A model generated the notes under the pieces. The model was not told the origin of the DNA. It worked only from the letters and a program-made list of their open reading frames with translations, and ran no database searches. Below are positions 23,350-34,147 of a stretch of 64,000 nt of DNA, in pieces. Where the stretch lies: the NCBI GenBank assembly GCA_032622095.1, contig CP136067.1, positions 181,200,556 to 181,264,555 of the forward strand. Reading direction: 5' to 3'. Position numbers and translations under genes: made by a program. Within the stretch, counting starts at the first letter, position 1, and the number at the start of each line of letters is the position of its first letter. The stretch comes from Siphonodentalium dalli (taxonomy: Eukaryota; Mollusca; Scaphopoda; Gadilida; Siphonodentaliidae).

Positions 23350-23690
23350 ATATATATTTATTATATACTTGCCCATGAATTATAAGGTTTTAGCAGTGAG
23401 ATATAAGTGATATCCCCCTCTAGAGTGATATCCCACTAGTGAGTGATATCAGCTTGAAATTTCTGATGTATTGACATTCATTAGGGGCCATAGGCAAGTA
23501 ACTAAAGTATATAATAAACAGAATATCCACACCTTTTCAGTGGGTATGGGTTAAATCTCATTCCTGATGACACAACATTTGAATTTCCACTCGTGGCTAA
23601 AGCCACTCGTGGAAATTCAATGTTTTGATATCACTCATGAGATATAACCAATATCCACTGAAAAAGTGTGGATATCCTCTATATATAACA
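23350..23690. mobile_element. Palindromic MITE with two hairpins
   Basis: Absent from the collinear family X copy 2 (near 35868). The right hairpin (23521-23676) has arms of about 75 nt around the centre GTGGCTAAAGCCAC; the left part pairs TATTATATACTTGCC with a partner near 23495-23517. GATATCAC-type motifs repeat throughout. Confidence 0.75.
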
Positions 23691-24945
23691 CAGACAGATA
23701 TTCGCAAAAATTTGATTCATTGTATCATTTGAGAAAAACGTGTATGAATTTGATGGTAATTGGCACTAAACATATTTTTATAAGTTTTTGGTGACCCTCC
23801 CGTCCCTATTTCGGACTCAAGCGGCGCCACTTTTGACATCATTAAACCACACACTTAGACTCATTATAGAGATGAATATATATAAAATTTATGAAAATTG
23901 GCGAGTATACAAATTCGTATCAAATTTAGGGCCACCATTGCACATCTCTCACCCAAAAGGCACCAATTTGGAGAATTTAAACCACACGATTAGATTATTC
24001 GTATCACGGAGAAGAATATGTATCAATCAGGTGGAAATCGGCGCTAAACATATTGTTTATCAATGTATGTGTCCCTCTCACCCTCTAGGCACCCCTGACT
24101 AGAATGGCCCCAATTTTGACATCTTTAAACCACACAATTAGACTCCTGATATCATGGAGATTATTATTTGTAAGTTTGGTGTTAATCGGCGACTAAACAA
24201 ATTTTTATCAAATTTAGTGCCCACCCCACCCACCCCCATCTCTCACCAAAGCAGCACCAATATGACGTCTTTAAAATCACACGATTAGATTCCTCATATC
24301 ATGGATAAGAATGTGTATCAATTGGTGGAAATTGGCGCTAAAAATATTGTGCATCAATTTTGGTGCCCCTCTCCCTTTCAGTGAACCCCTGACTCGAATG
24401 ACGCCATTTTTGACAGCTTTAAGCCACGCCATTGGGCACCTCATGCCATGGGGATGAATTTGTATAAGTTTCGTGGCAATCGGCGACTAAACCAATTCTT
24501 ATCAGGGTTAGTAACCACACACCGCCCCCCAAATCTCTCATCCCAACGACACCAATTTGGTGTCTTTAAATCACACAATAAGATTCCTTGTATCATGGAG
24601 AAGATCTCAGAAGAATGTTCATCAATTTGGTGGAATTCGGCGCTAAAATTATTTTGTTCAATTTTGGTGCCCCTCTCCCCTTCCGGGCATCCCTGACGTG
24701 AACGGTGTGACATTTGATATATTTAAACCACACCATTAGATTCCTCATATTATGTGGATGATTATATATAAGTTTGGTGGCAATCGGCGACAATTGTTTT
24801 TTCTGCCCCTCCCCCTTTTCTGCCCCTGACAACAACGGCGTCACTTAAGAAAATTCTAACCCTCGCCATTATCTTTCTCGTAAAAAGTTACCCCTATTAG
24901 ACCCCTTTTGTGCCATCTAGGTGGTTCCCTGTGAATTTCTATCGA

Positions 24946-24973
24946 AGACAGACAGACAGACAGACAGACAGAC
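24946..24973. repeat. (GACA)n microsatellite
   Basis: Seven GACA units at the 3' end of family X copy 1. Confidence 0.95.
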
Positions 24974-25056
24974 ATTCGCAAATATAGATATAGATATAGC
25001 AGTTACAGCACTAATATACCAGACTTGGATACTTTAGGTCTTGTGAGAGATCATCT

Positions 25057-25126
25057 GAGTTGAAAGACATGCAAATAGTTCACTGATTGGCTTGATGCAC
25101 TGATGACAGATATTTCTACCCATTGA
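25057..25126. repeat. About 70-bp direct repeat, left copy
   Basis: From GAGTTGAAAGACATGCAAAT through CTGATTGGCTTGATGCA to CCATTGA. Repeated at 25183-25260 with a 7-nt insertion and few substitutions. It flanks a LINE 3' tail. Confidence 0.85.
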
Positions 25127-25182
25127 TAGTCATATTCATATTCATATTCCTCTCCCACGAGGAGGCAATAAAATATATATAT
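25127..25182 (+). mobile_element. Very short LINE 3'-end insertion
   Basis: CCTCTCCCACGAGGAGGCAA then TAAAATATATATAT: the same 3' end as the LINE at 5585-7286, here only about 56 bp, inserted within a roughly 70-bp direct repeat. An extreme 5' truncation with a very long target duplication. Confidence 0.8.
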
Positions 25183-25260
25183 GAGTTGATAGACATGCAA
25201 ATATTTCACTGATTGGCTTGATGCACCGATGTGTGATGACAGTTATTTTCTAGCCATTGA
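25183..25260. repeat. About 70-bp direct repeat, right copy
   Basis: Counterpart of 25057-25126. Confidence 0.85.
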
Positions 25261-25626
25261 GTCACATTAATTTTTGAGACAGTTGCTCGCTCTTTTTTCC
25301 ATGCAAACAATGATCTAGGCTTTAGTTACATCAAGACAAGTTTATTTATTTCAGTTTTACATTTCTCGAAAGGGTGTCCAAACGGTGTCGGGAAGGAATT
25401 TTTTCACCACACCGCCCCATATTCAACATGCCATAGCTTAATGTCATCTCCACTAAGGCCCATATGAGGTCACAGTAACATAAATATGGTGTTTTTGCAG
25501 TTATAAATCCTTATAATATGTTTTAAACTGTTACAAAAGTCAAATAAGGGCACAAAGGGTCTTTAGTAAAAAATTTTTACATGAGGTTGTAAAAAACTCG
25601 TTTTTTGCCCCTCGGGCCACCCACCA

Positions 25627-26026
25627 CCTTCCTGCAAATGTTTTACCACCCCCCCCCCTGTCGGACGTAGAAAATGTTCATATAAAACCTTACGTTGTGT
25701 AAGTGAATGTTAGATGTTGGTCTTGGCGCAACTAATCACACTGTACGCGCTGAACTTGGTAGGTATCCTTGTTATATAGTTATGTACTTAAAGATGCATA
25801 ATCCGAATTAACGCTCACAAATTACTATTTCCTTGGCTTCGGGGGTAAAAAAAAAAAGATTCGAGTGGAGGAACCCACTCATCAAAGCTATGAGTGATCA
25901 GATATCTAATTTTGAAATCTATTATTTTTCACCATCGATACTTTTTAGTCGCCCAGTAAAAAGTCGACGAGAAGACGACCTCGGACGAAATTGCAGATGA
26001 AGATGGATAACTCTAAAATCAAGTGG
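25627..26026. repeat. Long inverted repeat, right arm, with MITE A copy 2 (truncated)
   Basis: Reverse of 19295-19716. Includes a truncated family A MITE from TTAA at 25788-25791 (AGATGCATAATCCGAA) to about 26026. Confidence 0.85.
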
Positions 26027-26083
26027 TTTTTTGTCCATTAATATGATGTTTTGATGATCAAATGTTGACGCTCAATAGAGTGT

Positions 26084-26114
26084 GTTATATGTGTGTGTGT
26101 GTGTGTGTGTGTGT
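26084..26114. repeat. (TG)n microsatellite
   Basis: TG run of about 30 bases. Confidence 0.95.
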
Positions 26115-27092
26115 ATTAAAAATTCCAGCACACAAGGACCGGGTGGGTGGGTGGATATGAGCGACGTTCGCAGATGTATCCAATGCCATGTGACATGGCC
26201 CATGTCATTATTTCATAAAGACGATCAGCCATGCACATTGTTCCATAGTCCATGGGCTGGTAGGACACTTCGTACACCCCCTCTTAACTTAACTTCTTTG
26301 GTATTTCTATGAACCCGAATGTGGATTGTTCAGAAAAACTGAGGTATACCTTTACTTATGAATAGTACAAATCAACGGAAGCAAAGATGGCGGCTAACTT
26401 ATGGAAATTATTAGATATTGCCACAGCGCGCATTGCAATCATCTACAAGTTGTGGTTGGTGAATAAAATCGGCCAATATGCCTTCTATGCATTGATTACT
26501 AACATTGCCAATGCAATTGCAGATAAAAGTTACTATTGTAGCCAATGACATTACCAGAAATACTGCATTTTTCTCTCACAAACGTGACATGAAAATCGGC
26601 AAAAATTAACTTTTCAGGTTTGGACCATTTTTTCAAGTAAAATGGAACTATATTTGGTATTAAAGGTGTTTATTGTTTTGAACTGTCTTAACTGTGTCAT
26701 ACTGATAAAAATTACTCAAGATGGCTTGCAAAATGGCAACCAAATTTGGTAAAGTGCAAATATATCCCGAAAGTTATTCTCTGCTGTTCCGAAAATGTAG
26801 CAAATTGTGACTCACTTGGTGGTTTAAACATATTACTTAATCAACTGACAAATAAATGTTCAATTCTGATTGTCCAAGTACCTTTTGTGACATAGCAAAT
26901 TGATTTTAAAGGATGGAGTATGGACTTTTCCCGAAAATTTCTTTTGGTATCCTGGCCAGAACATTGAACCGAAACAGAGAGGGACCATAATAATGTGGCT
27001 ACTTTGGCTCATTAGCACCCAAATTGGTCAGAATTAATACATGGTGTATGTCAAGATGGCAGCCAGACAGTTCCTTACAGTCATGGGTGAGA

Positions 27093-27440
27093 TGAATAGG
27101 TATACATGGAGTTGGTGCATAATTATGAATAATGTGAATAGGTATACAGGGAGTTGGTGCATAATTATGAATAATGTGAATAGGTATACATGGAGTTGGT
27201 GCATAATTATGAATAATGTGAATAGGTATACATGGAGTTGGTGCATAATTATGAATAATGTGAATAGGTATACATGGAGTTGGTGCATAATTATGAATAA
27301 TGTGAATAGGTATACATGGAGTTGGTGCATAATTATGAATAATGTGAATAGGTATACATGGAGTTGGTGCATAATTATGAATAATGTGAATAGGTATACA
27401 TGGAGTTGGTGCATAATTATGAATAATGTGAATAGGTATA
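27093..27440. repeat. 42-bp minisatellite, homogeneous core
   Basis: Eight almost identical units (GTGAATAGGTATACATGGAG then TTGGTGCATAATTATGAATAAT). Because 42 is a multiple of 3, frames stay open on both strands and give artefactual ORFs of 126-166 codons. Confidence 0.97.
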
Positions 27441-28276
27441 CAAGAAGTGACTATATGGTCATGGGTGGAGTGTCCATGGTGGGATGTATATGTATACAAG
27501 GGGTTCCTGTATGGTCACATGTGAGGTGAATAGGTATACAGGGAGTGACGGTTATGGGTGGCTGTACTGATATACCCGATGTGTGTGTATGGTCATTGAT
27601 GTGGTGTACATGTATAGGTAAAATTGGCGGGCATGTGGATATGTAATGAGTGGGTGGGATATACATGTATATATGTTGCGGATGTAGTGCCATTGGTGGT
27701 GTATAGGTATACGGGGAGTAGTTGTAGCATGGATTAGTATACGGAGAGTGGTTGAATTGTCATTTGTGATGTGTATATGCAAGTCAGGAATGTATGAATG
27801 GCCGTGTGAGGTGTATATGTATGTCTGACATGGCTGTGTGGTCATTGGTTGGGTGTATATGTATACCTGGAGTGACTCAATGGCCATGCGTGGGTGTATA
27901 TGTATATCTTGAGTGGCTCAATGGTCATCGGTGGGGTGTATATGTATACCTGGAGTGACTCAATGGCCATGCGTGGGTGTATATGTATACCTGGAGTGAC
28001 TCAATGGTCATGGGTGGGGTGTATATGTATATCTTGAGTGGCTATATGGTCATGGTGTGGTGAATATGTATACTGGAGTGACTGTATGGACAATGGTGAT
28101 GTGAGTAGGTACACACTTGTGGCCGCATGGTCTTGTGTTAGGTATTTGTGTATAAATCGAGTAGCTATAGGGCGATCGGTGATATGTATATGTATACCTG
28201 GAGTGACTCTATGGTCATGGTGGGGTGTATATGTATATCTTGAGTGGTTATATGACAATGGCTCTGTCGAATATGC

Positions 28277-28352
<76 letters not shown>

Positions 28353-28640
28353 CGTATGGCAATAGTGAGGTGAATAGGTATACTAGGAGGGACTGTATGA
28401 TAATGAATGTGGCGAAGATATATACAGGGTGTGAATATATTGTCATGGGTCAGGTGTATGACTATACCTGGTGTGCCTGCATGGCGACTCATGGCTATAT
28501 GGTCATGATTGGGGTGTACGGGTATACCAAATTGTGGCTGTATGGTCATGGGTGAGGTTTGTGTGTATACATTTAGTGGTCATTTGTCTGGTGTTTATGT
28601 ATATTTAGATATTTAGAGCGACAGTATGGTCATGGTGTGT
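27441..28640. repeat. Diverged 42-bp minisatellite flank
   Basis: The same period decays outward: units of the type GGTGTATATGTATACCTGGA, GTGACTCAATGGTCATG. Interrupted by the (GA)n run at 28280-28347. Confidence 0.85.
28280..28347. repeat. (GA)n microsatellite
   Basis: About 34 GA units. Confidence 0.97.
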
Positions 28641-30095
28641 AGTAAAGATGTACCTTTGGTGGTTATCGCTTTCCACAATAACTCAATGATATGTTAATCG
28701 ATAGACATGTTTAGTTGTCAATTGTTTAAGTAGCATTTTTAATAACCAAGTGAGTCATAATTTGCTATCTTCTCGAAACATCAGAGAATATTGTTCGGGA
28801 TATATGTGAATTTTACCGAATTTGGTTGCCATTTTGCAAGCCATCGTGAGTAATTGTGTCTCGGAACACCTCAGTGTGACGCACTTAGGAGTGTTCAAAA
28901 CAATAAACACCTTTAATACCAAATATAGTTAACCTGAAAAGTTATTTTTTGCCGATTTGATGTCACGTTTGTGAGAGAAAAATGCAGTATTTCTGGTAAT
29001 GTCAGTGGCTACAATAGTAACTGTTAACCGAGGTGCAGCGGCAATGTTAGTATTCAATGTATAGAAGGCATATTAGTCGATTTTATTTATCAACCACAAC
29101 TTGTAAGTAATTGCAAGGCGCGCAGTGTCAACATTACCATTTTCCATAATTTGGCCGCTATCTTGGCGGTCATTTTGAGTCAAAGTGGCAGGTTTTTTTC
29201 CAATAAGTTTGAATATTCATAAGTAAAGGTATGCATCACTTAAATTGCTCAATTGTGTCCATTTATTTTTTAAATATGACAAGAATTCCAATGGTGATTT
29301 TGGGTGAAATTTTATACCGTATTCTGTAAAGTCACTTTTTAGGGATCGAAAGGGCCTGGATCCACATAATGGCATATTTCATTGCTCTAGTGATCAGTTA
29401 ACATGAAAAATATAAAATAAAGTCGCAATTCTCAACAGTTCCAAACAGCAGAAACTAATATAGAAAATATTAGTGAAAAATAACCACATTTTCCACTTCC
29501 GGTGGCCATATTAGTGCCATCTTGGACCTGGAAGTTCCAATTATCGCCTAGTATGCTAGAATTGTGCCATATCTTCACAACAATATATACATTTGTGTAC
29601 ATTTGTCAATATTTCTCTCTATAATTTGCATCAAACTGACTAACAGTGCCTCGTCTTAAAAACGGTGGCCATGTTGGACGCCATCTTGTTTCGTGTTAAC
29701 TTTACTTAAAAGTTGAGGAAGACAATGAGTGGGGTCTATGGGTACCATGTCAGCTTCCAGTATTATATTTGCGTTTCCATTGCCGTCGCGTTACATTTTT
29801 GGCATCTGGTGACGTCACCAATGACAATCGCCTGTTGGAATCCAATCACAACGATATCACTTATACGGGATATCGTTTCATCATAATTGGAAAAACATAG
29901 TAACTGCATGAGTAAGGCTAAGCATTGATACAGTAGGTACACTGGGACCCAAAATATTTGCTGTTAAAATAATTTTTCCTGAAAAATATACATTAGGATC
30001 AATTAGGGTAAATGAAAATACCAAAGAAGTTAAGTTATGTGGGGGGTGAACAAGTCCTACCAGCCCATGGACTACCATACAATGGACATATTCTT

Positions 30096-30668
30096 GTCTA
30101 GCTTGTCGCGCGTAATACAACGCACCCAATCTAGTACATTCATGCAGACAGTCTGCCAACACCGTGACCCGAATTAGTAAAGGTGACATATCTACTTGGT
30201 ATTAGTGCTAATTGCACCACTTAACCTCATTATCAACTACATATTTCGTGACTTTGCAAAAACACCCTGTGATCGACCTTGAACTAACACACTACAACGT
30301 AAGTGAGCTATATACATGTGTTTTAAACCCAATGTTTCACATGTCTATTTCAGGGATTATCTGGTTTAGCCACATTTTATGGAGGGGCCCATTAAGCCGA
30401 CTCCGTCGCATCGTTCAGAGCGAATATGACAATAAATGCCGATGTTAATGGCGATAATTGGTTTATGTTTCTTGTGTGTAATTTTCTTGATTGCTTGTAA
30501 ATATTAATTTCACACTCATTTATATTTCATATTTATATCAAATACTGTATGTATATTATGTAATGTACGGTTTTATTGAGATTAAACAAATTCAACTTTG
30601 CCGATTACGGGTTGGCCGTAATCTGGTGCATGCATGGCGTTATTGGTGTAAACATAGAAGCGATGTAT
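30096..30668. other. Spacer, nothing recognised
   Basis: The frames at 30212-30448 and 30491-30784 show no domain. Confidence 0.4.
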
Positions 30669-30810
30669 ATAGTGTTTTGAGTGATACCAAACATTATCTC
30701 ATTCGTGACAGAGACAAATATTTATGTTCGCGTGGCAAGCCACGAGCGAATATAAACATTTTGTGTCGGTCACGAATGAGGTAATGTTTGGTATCCTCTC
30801 AAAACACTAT
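30669..30810. repeat. 142-bp hairpin
   Basis: The arms start ATAGTGTTTTGAGTGATACC and pair with about 90% identity around the centre CGTGGCAAGCCACG. The central GTGGC-NA-GCCAC resembles the 23521-23676 hairpin. Confidence 0.92.
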
Positions 30811-31012
30811 ATTTTTTTTCTTCTTTTTTTAAAATCTCGTTTCCAATGAAATTCACCAAACTTTGTAATAATTTTTTTGATAACCACCTTCAAGCGATAC
30901 ACCAAACCAACAGCTGATTTCGGTCCACTTACTCAGTCTTACTTCACTTACTTCCCCAAAAGAGAAAAATATAGTTCCCATATTAAGGAAGATGTCAAAT
31001 ACTTAACACCTG

Positions 31013-31265
31013 TTAACAGGGTGTGTTAGTACTGAATACCAGTTAACAGAGGGGGTGTGTGAACACTGAATGTCATGCAGTTAACCGAGGGGTGAATATT
31101 GGATACCAGTTAACAGAGGGGTGAACACTGAATACCAGTTAACATAGGGGGTGAATACTAAATACCAGTTAACATAGGGGGTGAACACTGAATACCTGTT
31201 AACAGAGGGGTGAACCATGGATGCCAGTTAACAGAGGGGTGAACACTGAATACCAGTTAACATGA
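31013..31265. repeat. About 29-bp minisatellite
   Basis: Seven or more units of GTGAACACTGAATACCAGTT plus AACAGAGGG, with variation. Confidence 0.9.
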
Positions 31266-31410
31266 ATAGGAATTTAGAAAATATGCGACGAAGGACAGAC
31301 ACAGATTTCACATTTCAACTTACTGTATATTTTTCTCAATAGTAACCATGGTTGTGACTAGAGGGTCTCTGTTGAGAGCTGTCGAGCCTGAAATGTCCAA
31401 CTGCACCACA

Positions 31411-31502
31411 GTAACGGGACGGGACTCAGTAACGGGACGGGACACAGTAACGGGACGAGACTCAGTAACGGGACGGGACTCAGTAACGGGACGAGACTCA
31501 GT
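31411..31502. repeat. 18-bp minisatellite
   Basis: Five units of GTAACGGGACGGGACTCA; open in one frame as VTGRDS repeats, without further support for a protein. Confidence 0.95.
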
Positions 31503-31757
31503 CCAAAAACAGTATCATCCCAATCGATATCAAAAGCTGGTGTGCACAGAGGAAACTTGGTCCATAAGAATCAGGGCATAATATTCATTTTGACAGGCAA
31601 TTCTTTAAGGATTGGCCATTTATACATGAACAATGGGAACCCCAAAAGTCCATTAATATATGGTAAATCGCAACCACGCGTGGCACGCGTGGTCGATTGT
31701 CCATTTAGAAAGAAGCATTAACGCTAATCAATGTTTAAGGGATCAATTTAATTTTAA

Positions 31758-32051
31758 TTAACTAAATAACGGAGATATTTGAAGAAGTGTTTTTGACGAA
31801 ATAACGGAAATATTTGAAGTGTTTTTATAGAGCGTAACCCAAGCCTCACTCAGGCCCGCCCACCCAATAGAAGAACTTGACTTATATTTCACCACAGTTG
31901 ATCTATAGTGGTGTTGCAATTTCTCATACAAATCGCCGTTATTTAGTAAAGGTTCATTCTTTATAGAGTTATTACCCTTCAGACATGCAGGATTATCTAA
32001 AAATGTCGTGATTTGGTGGTCAATCCCAAGCTCACGTGCCACGTGTTGCAA
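31758..32051 (-). CDS. Unrecognised 97-codon ORF
   Basis: A - strand frame with balanced, soluble-protein composition, but no domain recognised and no splice sites identified. Nearby lies the self-complementary CCACGCGTGGCACGCGTGG (about 31675-31693). It could be a relic of a transposon protein. Low confidence. Confidence 0.15.
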   Translation of the reverse strand: MQHVARELGIDHQITTFLDNPACLKGNNSIKNEPLLNNGDLYEKLQHHYRSTVVKYKSSSSIGWAGLSEAWVTLYKNTSNISVISSKTLLQISPLFS

Positions 32052-32248
32052 GATTGACCATTAATTAATGGAAATTTAGGTACGGATTGTCCATTTATTA
32101 ATGGTCAAACTTATGCGCATTAGGTGGATTTTAAACTTCCCAATCTAGGCATCTTTCTTTGCAAACAATCCTTATAACATAGATAACATTTCTGTATGAT
32201 TCCTTGTTACAATGTTTCTCGCTAATTTGTTGTCGGTCTTGTAGATAT

Positions 32249-32661
32249 TTAAAGATGCCTAATCCAATTAAGCGCCCCTCAATTACTATCTATTTGGATT
32301 CGGGGGTAAAATATATTTGATTCGAGTCGAGGAACCCACATATAAAAACTCAGAGTTATTAGATATCGATTTTTGAAATCTATTATTTTTCAACATCGAT
32401 AATTAAAAGTGGCCCAAATTGCAGATGAAGATGGATAACTCTAAAATCAAGAGGCGTTCTGTTGACAATAAGGCCAAATTTCGCAGAACAACATGTTGAT
32501 AAATAACACGTTTCGGGCAAATTTATACGATAGTTGACAGTGGTTAGCATTATTTTGGGGCAATTATTCGATGCTGATAACTGAATCGGCATTTCTAAAA
32601 ATGTTGTTGTTGTTGGAATCTGATTATATGGGGATCATCGAATCGGATTGAGTTCCTTTAA
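32249..32661. mobile_element. MITE family A, copy 3
   Basis: TTAA borders at 32249-32252 and 32658-32661. The ends are AGATGCCTAATCCAAT and, inverted, AGGAACTCAATCCGAT. The internal CGGGGGTAAAATATATTTGA and TCGAGTCGAGGAACCCAC are shared with copies 4 and 5. Confidence 0.85.
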
Positions 32662-32927
32662 CAAAAGAGCTGTATCTTATTTTTGGAAACCACGAATAAC
32701 GTTTACAAATGTTGGCATCGCCATCCAGCAAGTTTGTGGGGAAATATTAACTATACCACGAAGTCTTCGTATGTTTCAAATCTGATATATGCTTTATTCT
32801 CTGATCCATAAACACATTACAGGATATTGAGAAAATAGTGTATATATAAAAGAATGATAGAACGAAGGTAATTTTATGTATACGATATGTACAGCGACCT
32901 GCCGCTTCGCGTCTATTCGTTATCATC

Positions 32928-33200
32928 GTGGTCGTCATCATCATTGTAATTGTTATCAGCACCAGCATGATCATCATTATCACATTATCAGCACCAACAA
33001 CAATATACTTCGTCGTCACCATCATCACATTAATCATTATCATCATTGTCATCATCATCACATTAATCATTATCATCATTGTCATCATCATCCTCATTGT
33101 CAACACTATCATTATCGGCATCGACATCTTCATCGCGAACATCATAACTCAACAACAACATCAACATCACCCTCCAGCAGTATCACCATCATATATCTTT
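32928..33200. repeat. (ATC/ATT)n imperfect microsatellite
   Basis: Trinucleotide-rich tract (CATCATCATCATTATCAT-type), open in several frames as His-rich or Ile-rich strings. A CAA tract follows at about 33222-33260. Confidence 0.95.
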
Positions 33201-33403
33201 AATCAACATCATTATAATTTCTCCACAGCAACAACAACAACAACAGCAACAACAAGAAAGAAAAAAAAAAACAAACAAACTGTTATATAGTCACCATTAC
33301 CTAACGTAATTTTCAATAAAGCTTTCATGTCAGTTTTGGATCTAAAATTAACGGTTAATTTCCCTATTGAAGGAACATAGTCGGCGGAGGTATGCTATAT
33401 CGG

Positions 33404-33950
33404 TCATACTAAATAAGTCGTCAAGAATATCGATAGTAGGAAGTCTCTTTCTGGTGTATTTGCAGGGAGAAAACAAGTTCTAACATCCATACAGTGGTTG
33501 CATTCGAACAAGTAATGCAGTTCATTGCTAAGCTTATAATTATTACACGAGGGACATGTTCGTTCCATTACATTAGTGTCATTCCATCTCCTTTTCTCTA
33601 TGGGCAGTCTATGATTACATGATCGAAATTGGCACAATGTTCTTCTTTTTTTGTTGTCAAGGCAGTCCAAATACATTTCGAAACAGATGTTGTGTTTAAA
33701 AATCTTGTAAGTAAGCAATTAGTATTTATTTGTACAATATATAGACATTTTGTAACAATACAATATTCAGAAGTGAACATAGGTATATTGTACAGTAGCG
33801 GCATGGCCAAATGGGCCGCCCCCATATATAACTGTAATTCAAGTCATAAAACGACAACGTGAAATGGCGGGAATAATATTTTGAAATAACGGAATGGTGT
33901 ATCCAATCTAATTGCATTATGTGCATACATGACGATTGTGCCATGGACTG
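33404..33950 (-). pseudogene. LINE polyprotein C-terminal fragment
   Basis: The frame 33718-33404 has the LINE tail motifs KKRRTLCQFRSCNHRLPIE, CPSCNN and ELHYLFEC (zinc knuckle C-C-H-C). A frame shift near 33720 leads into overlapping frames up to about 33950. Same family group as 12940-13476. Dead copy. Confidence 0.75.
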
Positions 33951-34147
33951 GGCTTAATATTACTTTATCATAGGTACAGGGTCAGGCTGAAGTATGATGT
34001 CTTTAGAAAGGAATAGAGCAAGAGCCTTTTAACGTCGCTTTTCATTTTGTTCGTACTCATCTGATTGTAAAGACTAATTTTGCGTATCTTCCAGCCAAAA
34101 TTTAAGGTGAACATACCAGGATTCTTTAAGAGCCAGTATATATATTA

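Larger units (their letters stand above)
20018..24980 (+). mobile_element. Family X repeat, copy 1 (interrupted)
   Basis: Starts CTAGCAGGGTTACCCGGCGT and ends with a (GACA)n run at about 24946-24973. Collinear with 34148-37075. The second half (about 22980-24840) is a tandem array of roughly 150-bp monomers grouped in 300-bp dimers, each with GGTGGCAATCGGCGACTAAA or GGTGGAAATTGGCGCTAAAA. No functional protein is seen. Copy 1 is interrupted by insertions at 20301-21449, 21795-22423 and about 23350-23690, all missing from copy 2. The class is unknown; the same plan (conserved CTAGC..ACCCG head, monomers, GACA tail) is seen in family Y. Confidence 0.75.
26225..30095. mobile_element. Large fold-back element with minisatellite loop
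   Basis: The inner arms (about 26325-26875 and 28700-29240) are reverse complements over roughly 550 bp, for example GGCTTGCAAAATGGCAACCA on the left against its complement at 28825. The outer arms (about 26225-26325 and 29985-30095) also pair, sharing CCATGGGCTGGTAGGAC and AACTTAACTTCTTTGGTATT. The right side carries an extra 740 bp between inner and outer arm. The loop (27093-28640) is a minisatellite. This resembles fold-back transposons (TU/FB-type, family knowledge). No transposase was seen. Confidence 0.8.

Noticed and set aside
27041-27529. Long ORFs on both strands (up to 166 codons)
   Set aside because: They are the 42-bp minisatellite read in several frames; no start context, domain or splice evidence.
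28001-28549. ORFs with Ser-Leu or Arg-Glu runs
   Set aside because: Translation of the (GA)n microsatellite and diverged minisatellite.
31348-31581. Repeat protein VTGRDS
   Set aside because: 18-bp minisatellite within a short frame with no other support.
32876-33290. His-rich or Ile-rich proteins
   Set aside because: Trinucleotide microsatellite; composition follows the repeat.
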